A stretch of 64,000 bases of DNA from Armatimonadota bacterium (GTDB lineage Bacteria; Sysuimicrobiota; Sysuimicrobiia; Sysuimicrobiales; Sysuimicrobiaceae), in the NCBI GenBank assembly GCA_031460175.1, contig JAVKGW010000008.1, positions 1-64,000 on the forward strand, written 5' to 3'. Numbering within the stretch: position 1 is the stretch's first letter; every line of letters starts with the position of its first letter. The notes below the pieces were generated by a model that worked only from the letters and a program-made list of their open reading frames with translations, ran no database searches and was not told where the DNA came from. Shown here piece after piece: positions 41,208-50,254 of the stretch. The translations under genes were made by a program, and so were the position numbers.

Positions 41208-41952
41208 GAACCCTCCTGTGGTGGAGCTCCACCGCGTGTGCGTGGACCGGGACGGCGAGCGCGTCCTGGAGGACGTGGACCTGGTGGTGCACCGGGGGGA
41301 CTTCCTGGGGATCATCGGCCCGAACGGGGCGGGCAAGACCACCCTGCTGCGGGTGATGCTGGGGCTGGTGCGTCCCAGCCGCGGGTCCGTGCGGCTGTTC
41401 GGAATCGACCTCCGGTCCTTCCGAGACTGGCCCCGCGTGGGCTACGTGCCCCAACGGTCCGTGCCGTACGAAGGGCGCCTGCCCGCCACGGTGCGGGAGG
41501 TGGTGCTGAGCGGCCGGGTGGGACGGGTGGGGATGGGGCATCGGTTCACGAAGGTGGACGAGGAGGCCGCGGAGCGGGCTCTGGGGATCGTGGGGATGGA
41601 GCGGTACCGGGACCGGCCCGTGACCCAGCTCTCCGCAGGCCAGCAGCAGCGGGTGCAGATTGCCCGGGCCCTCGCCACGGAGCCCGAGCTCCTGATCCTG
41701 GATGAGCCTACGGTGGGCGTGGACGTGGAGGCGCAGGAGCGGTTCTACGGGCTCCTGCACCGGCTGAACGGGGAAGGCGTCACCCTGGTGCTCGTCTCCC
41801 ACGACATCGGCGTGGTGGCCCGGGAGGTGACCCGGCTCGCATGCCTGAACCGCCGCCTCTTCTTCCACGGAAGCCCCCAGGAAGCCCTCCGATCCGGGGC
41901 CCTGGAGCAGCTGTACCCGGCGGGAAGCTGGCTTGTGGCGCACCGGCACTAG
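41188..41952 (+). CDS. znuC: Zinc ABC transporter ATP-binding protein
   Basis: The 254-residue ATPase has Walker A GPNGAGKTT, Q-loop YVPQRSVPYEGRLPATVRE, signature LSAGQQQRVQIARA, Walker B LLILDEPTVGVD and VSHDIG. It is the energy component for the ZnuA/ZnuB importer. The ATG at 41188 overlaps znuA; a start near 41218 would also be possible. Confidence 0.92.
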   Translation: MDWSAARNPPVVELHRVCVDRDGERVLEDVDLVVHRGDFLGIIGPNGAGKTTLLRVMLGLVRPSRGSVRLFGIDLRSFRDWPRVGYVPQRSVPYEGRLPATVREVVLSGRVGRVGMGHRFTKVDEEAAERALGIVGMERYRDRPVTQLSAGQQQRVQIARALATEPELLILDEPTVGVDVEAQERFYGLLHRLNGEGVTLVLVSHDIGVVAREVTRLACLNRRLFFHGSPQEALRSGALEQLYPAGSWLVAHRH

Positions 41953-41953
41953 C

Positions 41954-42751
41954 ATGCTGGAGATCCTGAGCTACGGGTTTATGCAGCGGGCGCTCGCCGC
42001 GGGCGCGGTGGTGGGGGTGGTGGCGCCCCTGATGGGCGTGTTCCTGGTGTTGCGACGGCTGAGCCTCATCGCGGATACCCTCTCCCACACCGCCCTCGCG
42101 GGCGTCGCCCTGGCCCTCCTCCTCGACGCCGATCCCCTCTGGGGAGCCCTCGGGGTAGCTCTGCTGGCCGCGATGGGCATCGAGCGGCTGCGCGCCCGGG
42201 GGAAGATCCCCGGGGAGGCGGTCCTCGCGGTGTTCCTCTCCGCGGGCTACGCGGTGGCAACCGTCCTCCTCAGCCTGGGTGGAGGGTTTACCCCGGACCT
42301 CTTCACGTACCTCTTCGGCGCCCTCACGGCAGTCCAGCCCCGGGATCTCTGGCTCATGGTGCCCTTAGGCGGAACCGTGCTGGGAGCCGTGGGACTCCTG
42401 TACAAGGAGCTGCTCGCCATCACCCTGGACGAGGAGGCAAGCCGCACGCAGGGGATCGCCGTGGACGCTCTCAACCTCCTGTTCAGCGCCATCGTGGCCG
42501 TCACGGTGGTGGTCTCCGTGCGGGTGGTGGGGATCCTGCTCACCGGGTCCCTGCTCGCTCTCCCGCCGCTCGCGGCCCTGAGGCTGGCCCGCAGCTTCCG
42601 GGCCACGCTGGGCCTTGCGGTCGCGTTCGGCCTCACGTCCGTTTTGCTGGGGCTCGTGGCAAGCTTCTATCTGAACATCGCCCCCAGCGGTGCGGTGGTC
42701 CTCATCGCGCTGGGGTTGTTCGCGGGAAGCACCCGATTGGCCCGCGGATAG
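41954..42751 (+). CDS. znuB: Zinc ABC transporter permease
   Basis: The 265-residue ABC-3 family permease has about eight membrane helices, with LIADTLSHTALAGVAL near the N-terminus and VDALNLLFSAIVAV and VRVVGILLTGSLL in the second half. It completes the importer encoded with the two previous genes. It begins two bases after the znuC stop. Confidence 0.93.
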   Translation: MLEILSYGFMQRALAAGAVVGVVAPLMGVFLVLRRLSLIADTLSHTALAGVALALLLDADPLWGALGVALLAAMGIERLRARGKIPGEAVLAVFLSAGYAVATVLLSLGGGFTPDLFTYLFGALTAVQPRDLWLMVPLGGTVLGAVGLLYKELLAITLDEEASRTQGIAVDALNLLFSAIVAVTVVVSVRVVGILLTGSLLALPPLAALRLARSFRATLGLAVAFGLTSVLLGLVASFYLNIAPSGAVVLIALGLFAGSTRLARG

Positions 42752-42754
42752 ACC

Positions 42755-43300
42755 ATGGCTCGCTCCGCGGCCTGCGAACGTCCCCGCACGATCCACACCG
42801 TCGGCCACTCCACCCGCCCCCTTGCGGTCTTCATCGCCCTCCTGGAGGCCCACCGGATCCACGTCCTGGTGGACGTGCGGCGGTGGCCCACCTCCCGGCG
42901 GTTCCCCCATTTCCGGGGAGAGGCGCTCTCGGAGGCCCTGCATCGCCGGGGCATCGGGTACGTGTGGCGGGGGGACCTGGGTGGCTACCGCAGGCCCGAA
43001 CCGGGTTCCGTGAACACGGGCTGGAAAGTGGGGTCTTTCCGGGCCTACGCGGACTTCATGCTCACGGAGGCCTTCGAGCACATCTTCCAGGAGCTGGAGG
43101 CCCTGGCGGGCCGGCACCGCCTCTGTCTCATGTGCGCGGAGGCCAGCCCGTGGCGGTGCCACCGGCAGCTGTTGAGCGACGCGTTCCTGGTGCGCGGCTG
43201 GGACGTCCGCCACATCACGGACCGAGGGTGCGAACCTCACCGCCTGCCGAAGTTCGCCCGGGTGGAGGGCACCCGGATCCTCTACCCGGTCCCGGATTAG
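42755..43300 (+). CDS. DUF488 family protein
   Basis: The 181-residue protein has TVGHSTRPLAVFIALLEAH, VDVRRWPTSRRFPHF and LCLMCAEASPWRCHRQLL, the DUF488 pattern with conserved Arg and Cys residues. Function is not established; the fold and Cys/His motif suggest a nucleic acid or redox role. It starts four bases after znuB and may be co-transcribed with the zinc genes. The motif C-A-E-x5-C-H could bind a metal. Confidence 0.87.
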   Translation: MARSAACERPRTIHTVGHSTRPLAVFIALLEAHRIHVLVDVRRWPTSRRFPHFRGEALSEALHRRGIGYVWRGDLGGYRRPEPGSVNTGWKVGSFRAYADFMLTEAFEHIFQELEALAGRHRLCLMCAEASPWRCHRQLLSDAFLVRGWDVRHITDRGCEPHRLPKFARVEGTRILYPVPD

Positions 43301-43333
43301 GTGTTTCCTCCGGCTTCCAGGGGGTTGGTCAAC

Positions 43334-43924
43334 TTAGGGGCTGGAGCGCCGGAAGACCAGGTCCACCGTCACCCGCACGGGATCCTCCGCCACGAAGATC
43401 AGAAACCGCGGGATGGGGATTCCGTACTCGCTCATGCGGACCACGAATTCTCCCCGGCCGCGGAACCCGTCCGGGAGCGGGATGATGCGGGCCGGAAATG
43501 CCATCTCCCGCTCCCTCCCGTGCAGGAGGAGGAGCCCCCGGACTTCCGCGGGGAACTCGGAGGCGATCCGCACTCCTGCCGCATGGACCGTTCCCGTGAA
43601 GGCGATCACCGGGAACCGATCCGGGTGCAGGTGCCCCCGGTGCATCTGGGCATCCCGCAGGCCGAGTCCCGTGGTCAGAGATCGCGCGGGTACCCGCACC
43701 TGAACCTCCGCCCCATAGACCCACTCCTGGACCTGCCGAATGAGGGCCCTCCCCTCCATCTCCCGGGCATACCCGGTAAACCCGCCCCGGTTGTCCTGGA
43801 CGAAGAAGGTGATCCGACTTTCCTCCGGGGCCAGCACGAACAGGCCCGCGGGGAGTGGAGGAATCGCCTCCGCCGCCGTCACCACCGCGAGCACGAGGAG
43901 GCCGATCGGGATGCTGACCCGCAT
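43334..43924 (-). CDS. YceI-like secreted lipid-binding protein
   Basis: The 196-residue protein has a signal peptide (about 1-20) and a lipocalin-like barrel with ESRITFFVQDNRGGFTGYARE, LRDAQMHRGHLHPDRFPVIAF and PDGFRGRGEFVVRMSEYGIP. YceI proteins bind long isoprenoid-type or lipid ligands in the periplasm. The partner is unknown. It is divergent from thiC. Confidence 0.85.
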   Translation of the reverse strand: MRVSIPIGLLVLAVVTAAEAIPPLPAGLFVLAPEESRITFFVQDNRGGFTGYAREMEGRALIRQVQEWVYGAEVQVRVPARSLTTGLGLRDAQMHRGHLHPDRFPVIAFTGTVHAAGVRIASEFPAEVRGLLLLHGREREMAFPARIIPLPDGFRGRGEFVVRMSEYGIPIPRFLIFVAEDPVRVTVDLVFRRSSP

Positions 43925-43965
43925 GGCCTCACGGTAAAGCGGCTCTATATCGGATGCGTCACGCG

Positions 43966-43994
43966 TTGACAGCGCGCGGGCGGCAGGCTAAGGT
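43966..43994 (+). promoter_or_regulatory. thiC promoter
   Basis: TTGACA (43966-43971) is followed after 17 bp by TAAGGT (43989-43994). The predicted start lies just before the TPP aptamer. Confidence 0.6.
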
Positions 43995-44003
43995 AGCGGC
44001 GAA

Positions 44004-44101
44004 GGACCTGGGGGAGCTCGGGCAACCGGGCTGAGAGGGCCCCTGGTGCGGGGCCGACCCCTGGAACCTGATCCGGGTAATTCCGGCGGAGGGAACGGTC
44101 C
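44004..44101 (+). promoter_or_regulatory. TPP riboswitch (THI element)
   Basis: The closing stem GGACC (44004-44008) pairs with GGTCC (44097-44101). The pyrimidine-binding core CTGAGAGGG (44031-44039) and the conserved ACCTGATCCGGGTAATTCCG with GCGGAGGGA are all present. It should sense thiamine pyrophosphate and shut off thiC. It could act on transcription or translation; the 65-base gap to the ATG contains no clear terminator. Confidence 0.97.
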
Positions 44102-44166
44102 TGGGATGCCTTTACAGGCCCTCTCCCCTGGCTTTCCCGGTCCGTCCAAAGTCCAGGAGGTGTGCG

Positions 44167-45489
44167 ATGGCGACCCAGATGGAGCTCGCCCGCCAGGGCA
44201 GGATCACGGAAGCCATGGCCTACGTCGCGGAGGCGGAGGGAGTCCCGCCGGAGGAGATCCGGGAAAAGGTGGCCGCAGGCCTCGTGGTCATCCCCGCCAA
44301 CCCGCACCACCGCACCCTGACCCGTTACACGGGCATCGGCAAGGGGCTGTCCGTGAAGGTCAACGCCAACCTGGGAACCTCCTACGACTACGTGAACCCG
44401 GAGGAAGAGCTGGAGAAGCTGCGGCTTGCCCTGGCGGCAGGAGCCGATGCCGTCATGGACCTCTCCACGGGCGGGGATCTCCCGGCCATCCGCAAAGCCC
44501 TCCTGGAACGCTGCCCGGTTCCCCTGGGTACGGTCCCCATCTACGAGGCGGAGTTCGAGGCCGCCCGCAAGCGGGGATCCTTCTTCCACATGACCGTCGA
44601 CGACCTGTTTGCCACCATCGAACGTCACGGACGGGAGGGCGTGGACTTCATCACCGTGCACTGCGGGGTGACCCGGCAGGCCCTGGAGCGGTACATGCGG
44701 ACGGAGCGGGTCACGGGGATCGTGTCCCGGGGTGGGGGGTTGATCGCCGCCTGGATGCTCCACAACGGGGCGGAAAATCCCCTCTACCAGTACTACGACC
44801 GTCTGCTGGAGATCGCCCGAACGTACGACATGACCCTGAGCCTCGGGGACGGGCTGCGGCCCGGGTGCCTGGCGGACGACCTCGATCGACCCCAGGTGGA
44901 GGAGCTCATCGTGCTGGGGGAGCTGGTGGAACGGGCCCGGCGGGCCGGCGTCCAGACCATGGTGGAGGGGCCCGGGCACGTGCCCCTGAACGAGATTGCC
45001 ACGAACGTGCAGCTGGAAAAGAAGCTGTGCCGGGAAGCGCCCTTCTACGTGCTGGGCATGCTCCCCGTGGACACCGCGGCAGGCTTCGACCACATCGCGG
45101 GCGCCATCGGCGGCGCGGTGGCGGGCATGTACGGGGTAGACATGCTGTGCTACCTAACCCCCGCGGAGCATCTGGCGCTGCCGACCCCGCAGCAGGTCTA
45201 CGAGGGGGTGGTGGCCTTCAAGATCGCCGCGCACGTCGCGGATGTGGCCCGCGGGAATCCCCGGGCCGTGGAGCGCAACCGCCGCATGTCGGAGGCCCGC
45301 TACCGGCTCGACTGGGAAGCGCAGTTCCGGCTGGCCCTCTACCCGGAGGTGGCCCGGCGCATCTTTGCCGAGCGGAACTCGCAGACCCGGGCCTGCTCCA
45401 TGTGCGGGCCGTTCTGTCCCATGAATCTGGTGGAGCACGTGGTCCGGCGAGCCCGGGGGGCAGAACTCCCCGCGGTCTCCTCCGCCTAG
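44167..45489 (+). CDS. thiC: Phosphomethylpyrimidine synthase ThiC
   Basis: ThiC is a radical-SAM-like enzyme that turns aminoimidazole ribotide into HMP phosphate for thiamine. The 440-residue protein has VKVNANLGTS, DAVMDLSTGGD, VPIYEAEF, IVSRGGG, LSLGDGLRPG, MVEGPGHVPL and the C-terminal cluster site CSMCGPFCPM. The Cys spacing reads C-x2-C-x3-C, one residue shorter than the usually quoted C-x2-C-x4-C. The protein lacks the long N-terminal domain of E. coli ThiC. It is controlled by the TPP riboswitch upstream; AGGAGGTGTGCG precedes the ATG. Confidence 0.96.
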   Translation: MATQMELARQGRITEAMAYVAEAEGVPPEEIREKVAAGLVVIPANPHHRTLTRYTGIGKGLSVKVNANLGTSYDYVNPEEELEKLRLALAAGADAVMDLSTGGDLPAIRKALLERCPVPLGTVPIYEAEFEAARKRGSFFHMTVDDLFATIERHGREGVDFITVHCGVTRQALERYMRTERVTGIVSRGGGLIAAWMLHNGAENPLYQYYDRLLEIARTYDMTLSLGDGLRPGCLADDLDRPQVEELIVLGELVERARRAGVQTMVEGPGHVPLNEIATNVQLEKKLCREAPFYVLGMLPVDTAAGFDHIAGAIGGAVAGMYGVDMLCYLTPAEHLALPTPQQVYEGVVAFKIAAHVADVARGNPRAVERNRRMSEARYRLDWEAQFRLALYPEVARRIFAERNSQTRACSMCGPFCPMNLVEHVVRRARGAELPAVSSA

Positions 45490-45499
45490 GGGCCGGGGA

Positions 45500-47830
45500 T
45501 CACTTCCCCAGTTCCGGCACGGGAACCGCGCCTGTCCGCTGCACGAGCGCCCCGCGCTTGCTCATCCACACCGCGAGGGCGATCACGACGAGCGCGGCCA
45601 CCACCACCGCGCCTCGCGCGACCCCGGGAAGGTCCCCGATCACCAGGGGGGCGATGAGGATGGCCACCAGGTTCATCACCTTGATGATGGGGTTGAGGGC
45701 CGGACCCGCGGTGTCCTTGAGGGGATCGCCCACCGTGTCCCCCACCACCGCCGCTTTGTGGTACTCGGTCCCCTTCCCGCCCAGGTAGCCGTCCTCGATC
45801 TTCTTCTTCGCGTTGTCCCAGGCCCCGCCGGTGTTGGCCATGAACACCGCCAGGAGTTGCGCGGTGAGGATGGCGCCCGCGAGATACCCTCCCAGGGCCC
45901 CGGCCCCCAGCCCGAATCCCACGAGCACCGGCGCCGAGATGGCCACCAACGCGCTCGGCAACAGCTCCCGCTGGGCCGCGGCGGTCACGATGTCCACGCA
46001 CCGGGAGTACTCGGGTCGGGCCCGGCCCTCCAGAAGACCCGGGATCTCCCGGAACTGCCGGCGCACCTCCTCCACCACCTGGAAGGCGGACCGGCCCACG
46101 GCCCGCACGAGGAAGGCGGAGACCAGGAACGGTACTGCCCCGCCGATCAACAGTCCGATGAACACGAGGGGCAGGTTCACCTGGATGCCGACCCGCTCCA
46201 GGGCCGCGAGGAGGCCCTGTCCTCCCGCTTGTACCGCGCGCTGCAGCTCTGCGGGATCCGCCAATAGCCTCGCCTCGTCGATGTACGAGCGGAACAGGGC
46301 CGTGGCCGCCACCACCGCGGTGGCGATGGCGAAGCCCTTGGTGAGGGCCTTGGTGGTGTTGCCCACCTGATCCAGGCGCGCCACGATCCGGCCCGCGAGC
46401 GAGTCCCCCCGTTCCACCCCGGACATCTCGAAGATCCCGTTCGCGTTGTCCACGATGGGCCCGTAGGTGTCCTCCGCGAGGATGAAGCCCGTGGTGGTCA
46501 ACAGCCCGAGCCCCGCCAGCGCGATCCCGTAGGCGGAGAGCGCCAGGTCTCCCCCGAAGATGGCGAAGGACGCCAGGATGGTGGCCCCGATGGCCACGAT
46601 GGACCACACGCTGCTCTCCATTCCCAGCCCCAACCCCGTCAGCAGGAGCGTGGCGGATCCGGTCTTGCTGGCGTAGGCGATCTCCGTGACGGGCGGACGA
46701 TCCGTGTGCGTGTAGTAGTCCGTGATGCGCTCGATGACCACCGCGAGCACGATCCCCATGAAGGTGGCCCAGAAGAACCGCCAGTCTCCCAGGTAGGCAT
46801 GGGTGATGGCCCCGAATCCCACCGTGGCGAGGAGGGCGGCGGTCCAGAAGCCCCGGCTGATGGGCTTCATGGGATCCCCCACCTCCTCGTCGGAGCCCCG
46901 CACCACCCAGGTTCCCACCACGGAGGCGAACACGCCGACGGCCCGCACGAGGAGCGGGAAGAGGATGAGCTTGAGGGCGAAGGCCTGGGCCGATGCCTCG
47001 TCCGGGAACCGGGCCCGGAACACGGGATCCAGAAGGGTGGCCGCCCCGAGGATGATGGCGGCCACGAGGGTCACCTCGTAGGACTCGAAGACGTCCGCGG
47101 CCATTCCCGCGCAGTCGCCCACGTTGTCGCCCACATTGTCCGCGATGACGGCCGCGTTGCGGGGATCGTCCTCCGGAATGCCCACCTCCACCTTCCCCAC
47201 CAGATCCGCACCCACATCCGCGGCCTTCGTGTAGATCCCGCCTCCCACCCGCATGAAGGCGGCCACCAGCGACCCGCCGAACCCGAATCCCACGAGGACC
47301 CGCATGGCGTCCTCTCGGAAGAGCATGAAGATGATCACGGCTCCAAGAAGCCCCAACCCGACCGTGAACATCCCGGAGATGGTCCCTGCCTGGAACGCCA
47401 GCTCCAAGGCCTCCTTGAAGGAGCGGCGGGCGGCGTTCGCGACCCGCACGTTGCCCTGAACCGCGGAGGTCATCCCCACATACCCCGCGCCGTAGGACGC
47501 CAGGCATCCCATGAGGAAGGCACCCGCCACGCCCACCGCCAGGACGGGTTTATCCCGGTAGATCGGAAGGTAGAGGAGGTACAGCCCCACGGTCAGGAGG
47601 ACGATGAACCAGGCCATGGTGCGGAACTGCCGGCTGAGGTACGCGTACGCCCCTTCCTGGATGGCGCGGGCCACGGAGACCATGGACTCCGGACCGGGAT
47701 CCGCCCGCAGCACACGGGCCCGGAGGTAGGCTCCGTACAGGAGCGCCAGGAAGGCGGACCCCAGCACCGCCCACAGAAGGGCCAGCTCGGTGCCCGAGAA
47801 GGGCGGGAGGACGATCTTGGCTTCGGACAT
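45500..47830 (-). CDS. hppA: Membrane-bound proton-translocating pyrophosphatase
   Basis: The 776-residue protein has about 16 membrane helices and the diagnostic GGGIYTKAADVGADLVGKVE, EDDPRNAAVIADNVGDNVGD and a C-terminal DNAKKKIEDG. It pumps protons using PPi hydrolysis. The segment GNTTKALTKG carries Lys near 494 and Thr near 497, the pair found in K+-independent enzymes; K+-dependent forms have Ala and Gly. So a K+-independent H+ pump is expected. CAGGAGGATCGGG precedes the ATG. Confidence 0.96.
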   Translation of the reverse strand: MSEAKIVLPPFSGTELALLWAVLGSAFLALLYGAYLRARVLRADPGPESMVSVARAIQEGAYAYLSRQFRTMAWFIVLLTVGLYLLYLPIYRDKPVLAVGVAGAFLMGCLASYGAGYVGMTSAVQGNVRVANAARRSFKEALELAFQAGTISGMFTVGLGLLGAVIIFMLFREDAMRVLVGFGFGGSLVAAFMRVGGGIYTKAADVGADLVGKVEVGIPEDDPRNAAVIADNVGDNVGDCAGMAADVFESYEVTLVAAIILGAATLLDPVFRARFPDEASAQAFALKLILFPLLVRAVGVFASVVGTWVVRGSDEEVGDPMKPISRGFWTAALLATVGFGAITHAYLGDWRFFWATFMGIVLAVVIERITDYYTHTDRPPVTEIAYASKTGSATLLLTGLGLGMESSVWSIVAIGATILASFAIFGGDLALSAYGIALAGLGLLTTTGFILAEDTYGPIVDNANGIFEMSGVERGDSLAGRIVARLDQVGNTTKALTKGFAIATAVVAATALFRSYIDEARLLADPAELQRAVQAGGQGLLAALERVGIQVNLPLVFIGLLIGGAVPFLVSAFLVRAVGRSAFQVVEEVRRQFREIPGLLEGRARPEYSRCVDIVTAAAQRELLPSALVAISAPVLVGFGLGAGALGGYLAGAILTAQLLAVFMANTGGAWDNAKKKIEDGYLGGKGTEYHKAAVVGDTVGDPLKDTAGPALNPIIKVMNLVAILIAPLVIGDLPGVARGAVVVAALVVIALAVWMSKRGALVQRTGAVPVPELGK

Positions 47831-47894
47831 CCCGATCCTCCTGATTCCCTACCGGAGACTCGCGCTCCCGGAGCCTCCCCCGGGAGACCATTCC

Positions 47895-48356
47895 TTATCT
47901 TACCAATCCGGGCCGCGCGGTGGAGGAGCGGACGATCCGGAGCACGCGGGCGCAGTCGCGGGTCTGGTCCGCGGAGAGCACGAGCATCCCGCCATCGCCC
48001 GCGAGCGAGAGGAGGGGAAGCGCGCGGCGTTCTGCCACGAGGACGTACCGGTTGAGCCGGGTCACGCGCAGGCGCAGGGCGTCCAGGGGGCGGTGTAGAC
48101 CGGAGAGCACAAACCACCCGTCCTGCCGGACGTAGCCCTCCGAGGGGAGTCCCCACCCCGAGGACCGGAACCGCATCCCCACGAGCACGAGGGTTTTCCC
48201 CTGAACCCGGTAGGTCTCGACCACGGGAGTCCGCTCCACGGAGTGCGTGTATCGGATCTCGAAGGAGGGGGATTCCCTCAGGCAGAGGGAAACCGGGGCA
48301 GCATCGGAGAAGGCGGCCGGGAGCGCCAAGAGAAGGAGGAGGAGCGTCCCCCGCAT
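47895..48356 (-). CDS. DUF1850 domain secreted protein
   Basis: The 153-residue protein has a signal peptide (about 1-19), then IRYTHSVERTPVVETY, the core DUF1850 motif, and VGMRFRSSGWGLPSEG. Its role is unknown; relatives often sit beside TRAP-TAXI transporters, but none is here. The ATG overlaps the stop of the upstream DUF192 gene. Confidence 0.82.
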   Translation of the reverse strand: MRGTLLLLLLALPAAFSDAAPVSLCLRESPSFEIRYTHSVERTPVVETYRVQGKTLVLVGMRFRSSGWGLPSEGYVRQDGWFVLSGLHRPLDALRLRVTRLNRYVLVAERRALPLLSLAGDGGMLVLSADQTRDCARVLRIVRSSTARPGLVR

Positions 48357-48805
48357 CAGGGCAGCGGTCGGTAGCGGGCCCGGGCGCCCACGGTGATCCC
48401 GTGCCGTCCGAAGAACCCCTGGTTCACCTCGAGGGCGTACTGGGCCTCCGCCCGGGAGACGTAGATGGGGATCTCGCCGCCCGGACGGGGCGGATCCATA
48501 TCCTGGATGTCCACGATCCGCCAGCGGGCGTCCATGAAGGCGATGGAGAGGGGGATCAGGGTGTTCTTCATCCAGAAGACGAGGCGCTGCGGGGATTCGA
48601 ACAGGAACAGCATGCCGTGGTCCTCCGGAAGGTGCGTGCGGAACATGAGGCCCCGCGCCCGGGCCTGCGGGGTATCCGCCACCTCCACCTGCACCACCAC
48701 GCGCCGGGAATCCTGCAGGAGGATCACCACCCCCCGCTTGAACCGCGGGGCCCCCGCCGGCTGGGTTGCCAAGGCCAGCAAGGCCACCAGGATCAGCAAC
48801 CGCAT
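48356..48805 (-). CDS. DUF192 domain secreted protein
   Basis: The 149-residue protein has a signal peptide (about 1-19) and the DUF192 core: VADTPQARARGLMFRTHLPE, MLFLFESPQ, FWMKNTLIPLSIAFMD and ALEVNQGFF. Its function is uncharacterised. It is located between the hydrolase and DUF1850 genes and is coupled to the latter. Confidence 0.87.
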   Translation of the reverse strand: MRLLILVALLALATQPAGAPRFKRGVVILLQDSRRVVVQVEVADTPQARARGLMFRTHLPEDHGMLFLFESPQRLVFWMKNTLIPLSIAFMDARWRIVDIQDMDPPRPGGEIPIYVSRAEAQYALEVNQGFFGRHGITVGARARYRPLP

Positions 48806-48815
48806 GGCGCCCTCT

Positions 48816-50252
48816 TCACGGCACCCGGTCCTCCATCCACCGCAGGAGGAGGGGGACCGCGGGGTTCGGGTGGGCGGTGACCACGTCCAGGTGGGCGGCC
48901 TCCGGCAGGATGTGTACGGTGGCGTCCCGGCTTGCGGTGCGGCGCAAGAAGAGCTGATGCATCCAGAGATGCCGCAGGATCCCCTGCCCCGCGCCGATGG
49001 ACAGCATGGGCAGATTCAAGGTACTCGGCGGGCGTACCCGCCCGAGGCCGCGGACCGGGGTCGAGGGATCCATCCGCGCCGCCACCGCCACGTCCAGGAG
49101 CAACCGCAGGGGGAAATACCACTCCGAGAAGTCCGATTCCTCGTCCACCGCGGCGGAGACGAGCTCCTGGAGGTCCGTGGGCTCCCCGACCTCCGGGCCG
49201 TTGCGCCATCCCACGAGTCCTCGGCCGGGGTGCGGCCGGAGGGAGGAAAGGATCACCAGGCCCCGGCTTCGGCCGGAGGGGTCTGGGTCGAGGTCGAAGA
49301 TGCCGTCCGGAAGGCCCAGGCGCGCGCGGAGGGCGAAGTTCCGCTGGACGTTGTCGTCCAGGCTCATCCCCAGGGCGGCCTCGTTGGTGAGGGGTTGAGG
49401 ATAGGTGGGGGCTACAGGGAGACCGGCACGCTCCTGGGGCCGGAACCGGGCGAGGAGCGCGGCCACGGAGAGGGCCCGGGTGAGGGTCGGGTTGAGGGTG
49501 GGGAAGGCGAGGTAGGGGAGGACCTGTCCCTGCACCAGGGGGTCTGCACCCGGGATGCGTCCCACCGCGGGGAGCACGAGCCCGTTCCGGTACGCCCGTT
49601 CGTCCACGGGTGGGAGGACGGGGACCGGGAGCCCGTCCAGGAACACGAGGCCCCGCACCCGGCGGAGTCCCGGATCCGGGTCGGCCCCGGTGCCGAAGTC
49701 GTAGGCGGCGTACAGGGCCGCGAGGACTCCGCCCAGGGAGTGTCCGCCCAGGAAGATGGGCATTCCCGGACGGCGGCGCCCGATCTCCTGGAGCAAAGCG
49801 TGCAGGTCCCGGAGGTGCACGTCCAGGCCCCAATGGGCCATGGCCCGGAGGGCCTGCGGATCCGGTTCCGTAAACCGCCGGCCCCGGAGCTCGAACCCGG
49901 GCGCGAAGTAGTAGGCCACCGCGAAGGCGGGGTTTTGGGCGCGCACGGCTTCCCGCAGGCCCGTGTGGTCTTCCAGGAGGTTGCTGCGGCGCTCCCAGAC
50001 CCACACCTCCACCGGCCCGCGGGCCGCCAGGGCCCGGCTCAAGAGATCCAGAGAGCCCGCTCCGCCACTCAGCCCCGGGATCAGCACCAGGACCGCCCGG
50101 GGCGGGCGGCCCGGATGCACGTAGCGGAAGGCCACACTCCGGTTGAGGGCGGGCGGGGTGTGCGGTTCTGCAAAGCCCGGGGCGTCCACCCGCTCACGGG
50201 ACACCCCGCCGAGCGCGAGCATCAGGCCGAGCATGAGCCCCAGGACCGGCAT
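48816..50252 (-). CDS. Secreted alpha/beta hydrolase
   Basis: The 478-residue protein has a signal-like N-terminus (about 1-17) and an alpha/beta hydrolase fold with VLVLIPGLSGGAGSLD (oxyanion region), nucleophile elbow LGGHSLGGVLA and a C-terminal EAAHLDVVTA with the likely catalytic His. An insertion of more than 200 residues sits between them. It may be an esterase, lipase or amidase; no close functional match is evident. It ends ten bases from the DUF192 gene and is preceded by the HtrA gene with a two-base gap. Confidence 0.8.
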   Translation of the reverse strand: MPVLGLMLGLMLALGGVSRERVDAPGFAEPHTPPALNRSVAFRYVHPGRPPRAVLVLIPGLSGGAGSLDLLSRALAARGPVEVWVWERRSNLLEDHTGLREAVRAQNPAFAVAYYFAPGFELRGRRFTEPDPQALRAMAHWGLDVHLRDLHALLQEIGRRRPGMPIFLGGHSLGGVLAALYAAYDFGTGADPDPGLRRVRGLVFLDGLPVPVLPPVDERAYRNGLVLPAVGRIPGADPLVQGQVLPYLAFPTLNPTLTRALSVAALLARFRPQERAGLPVAPTYPQPLTNEAALGMSLDDNVQRNFALRARLGLPDGIFDLDPDPSGRSRGLVILSSLRPHPGRGLVGWRNGPEVGEPTDLQELVSAAVDEESDFSEWYFPLRLLLDVAVAARMDPSTPVRGLGRVRPPSTLNLPMLSIGAGQGILRHLWMHQLFLRRTASRDATVHILPEAAHLDVVTAHPNPAVPLLLRWMEDRVP

Positions 50253-50254
50253 CC

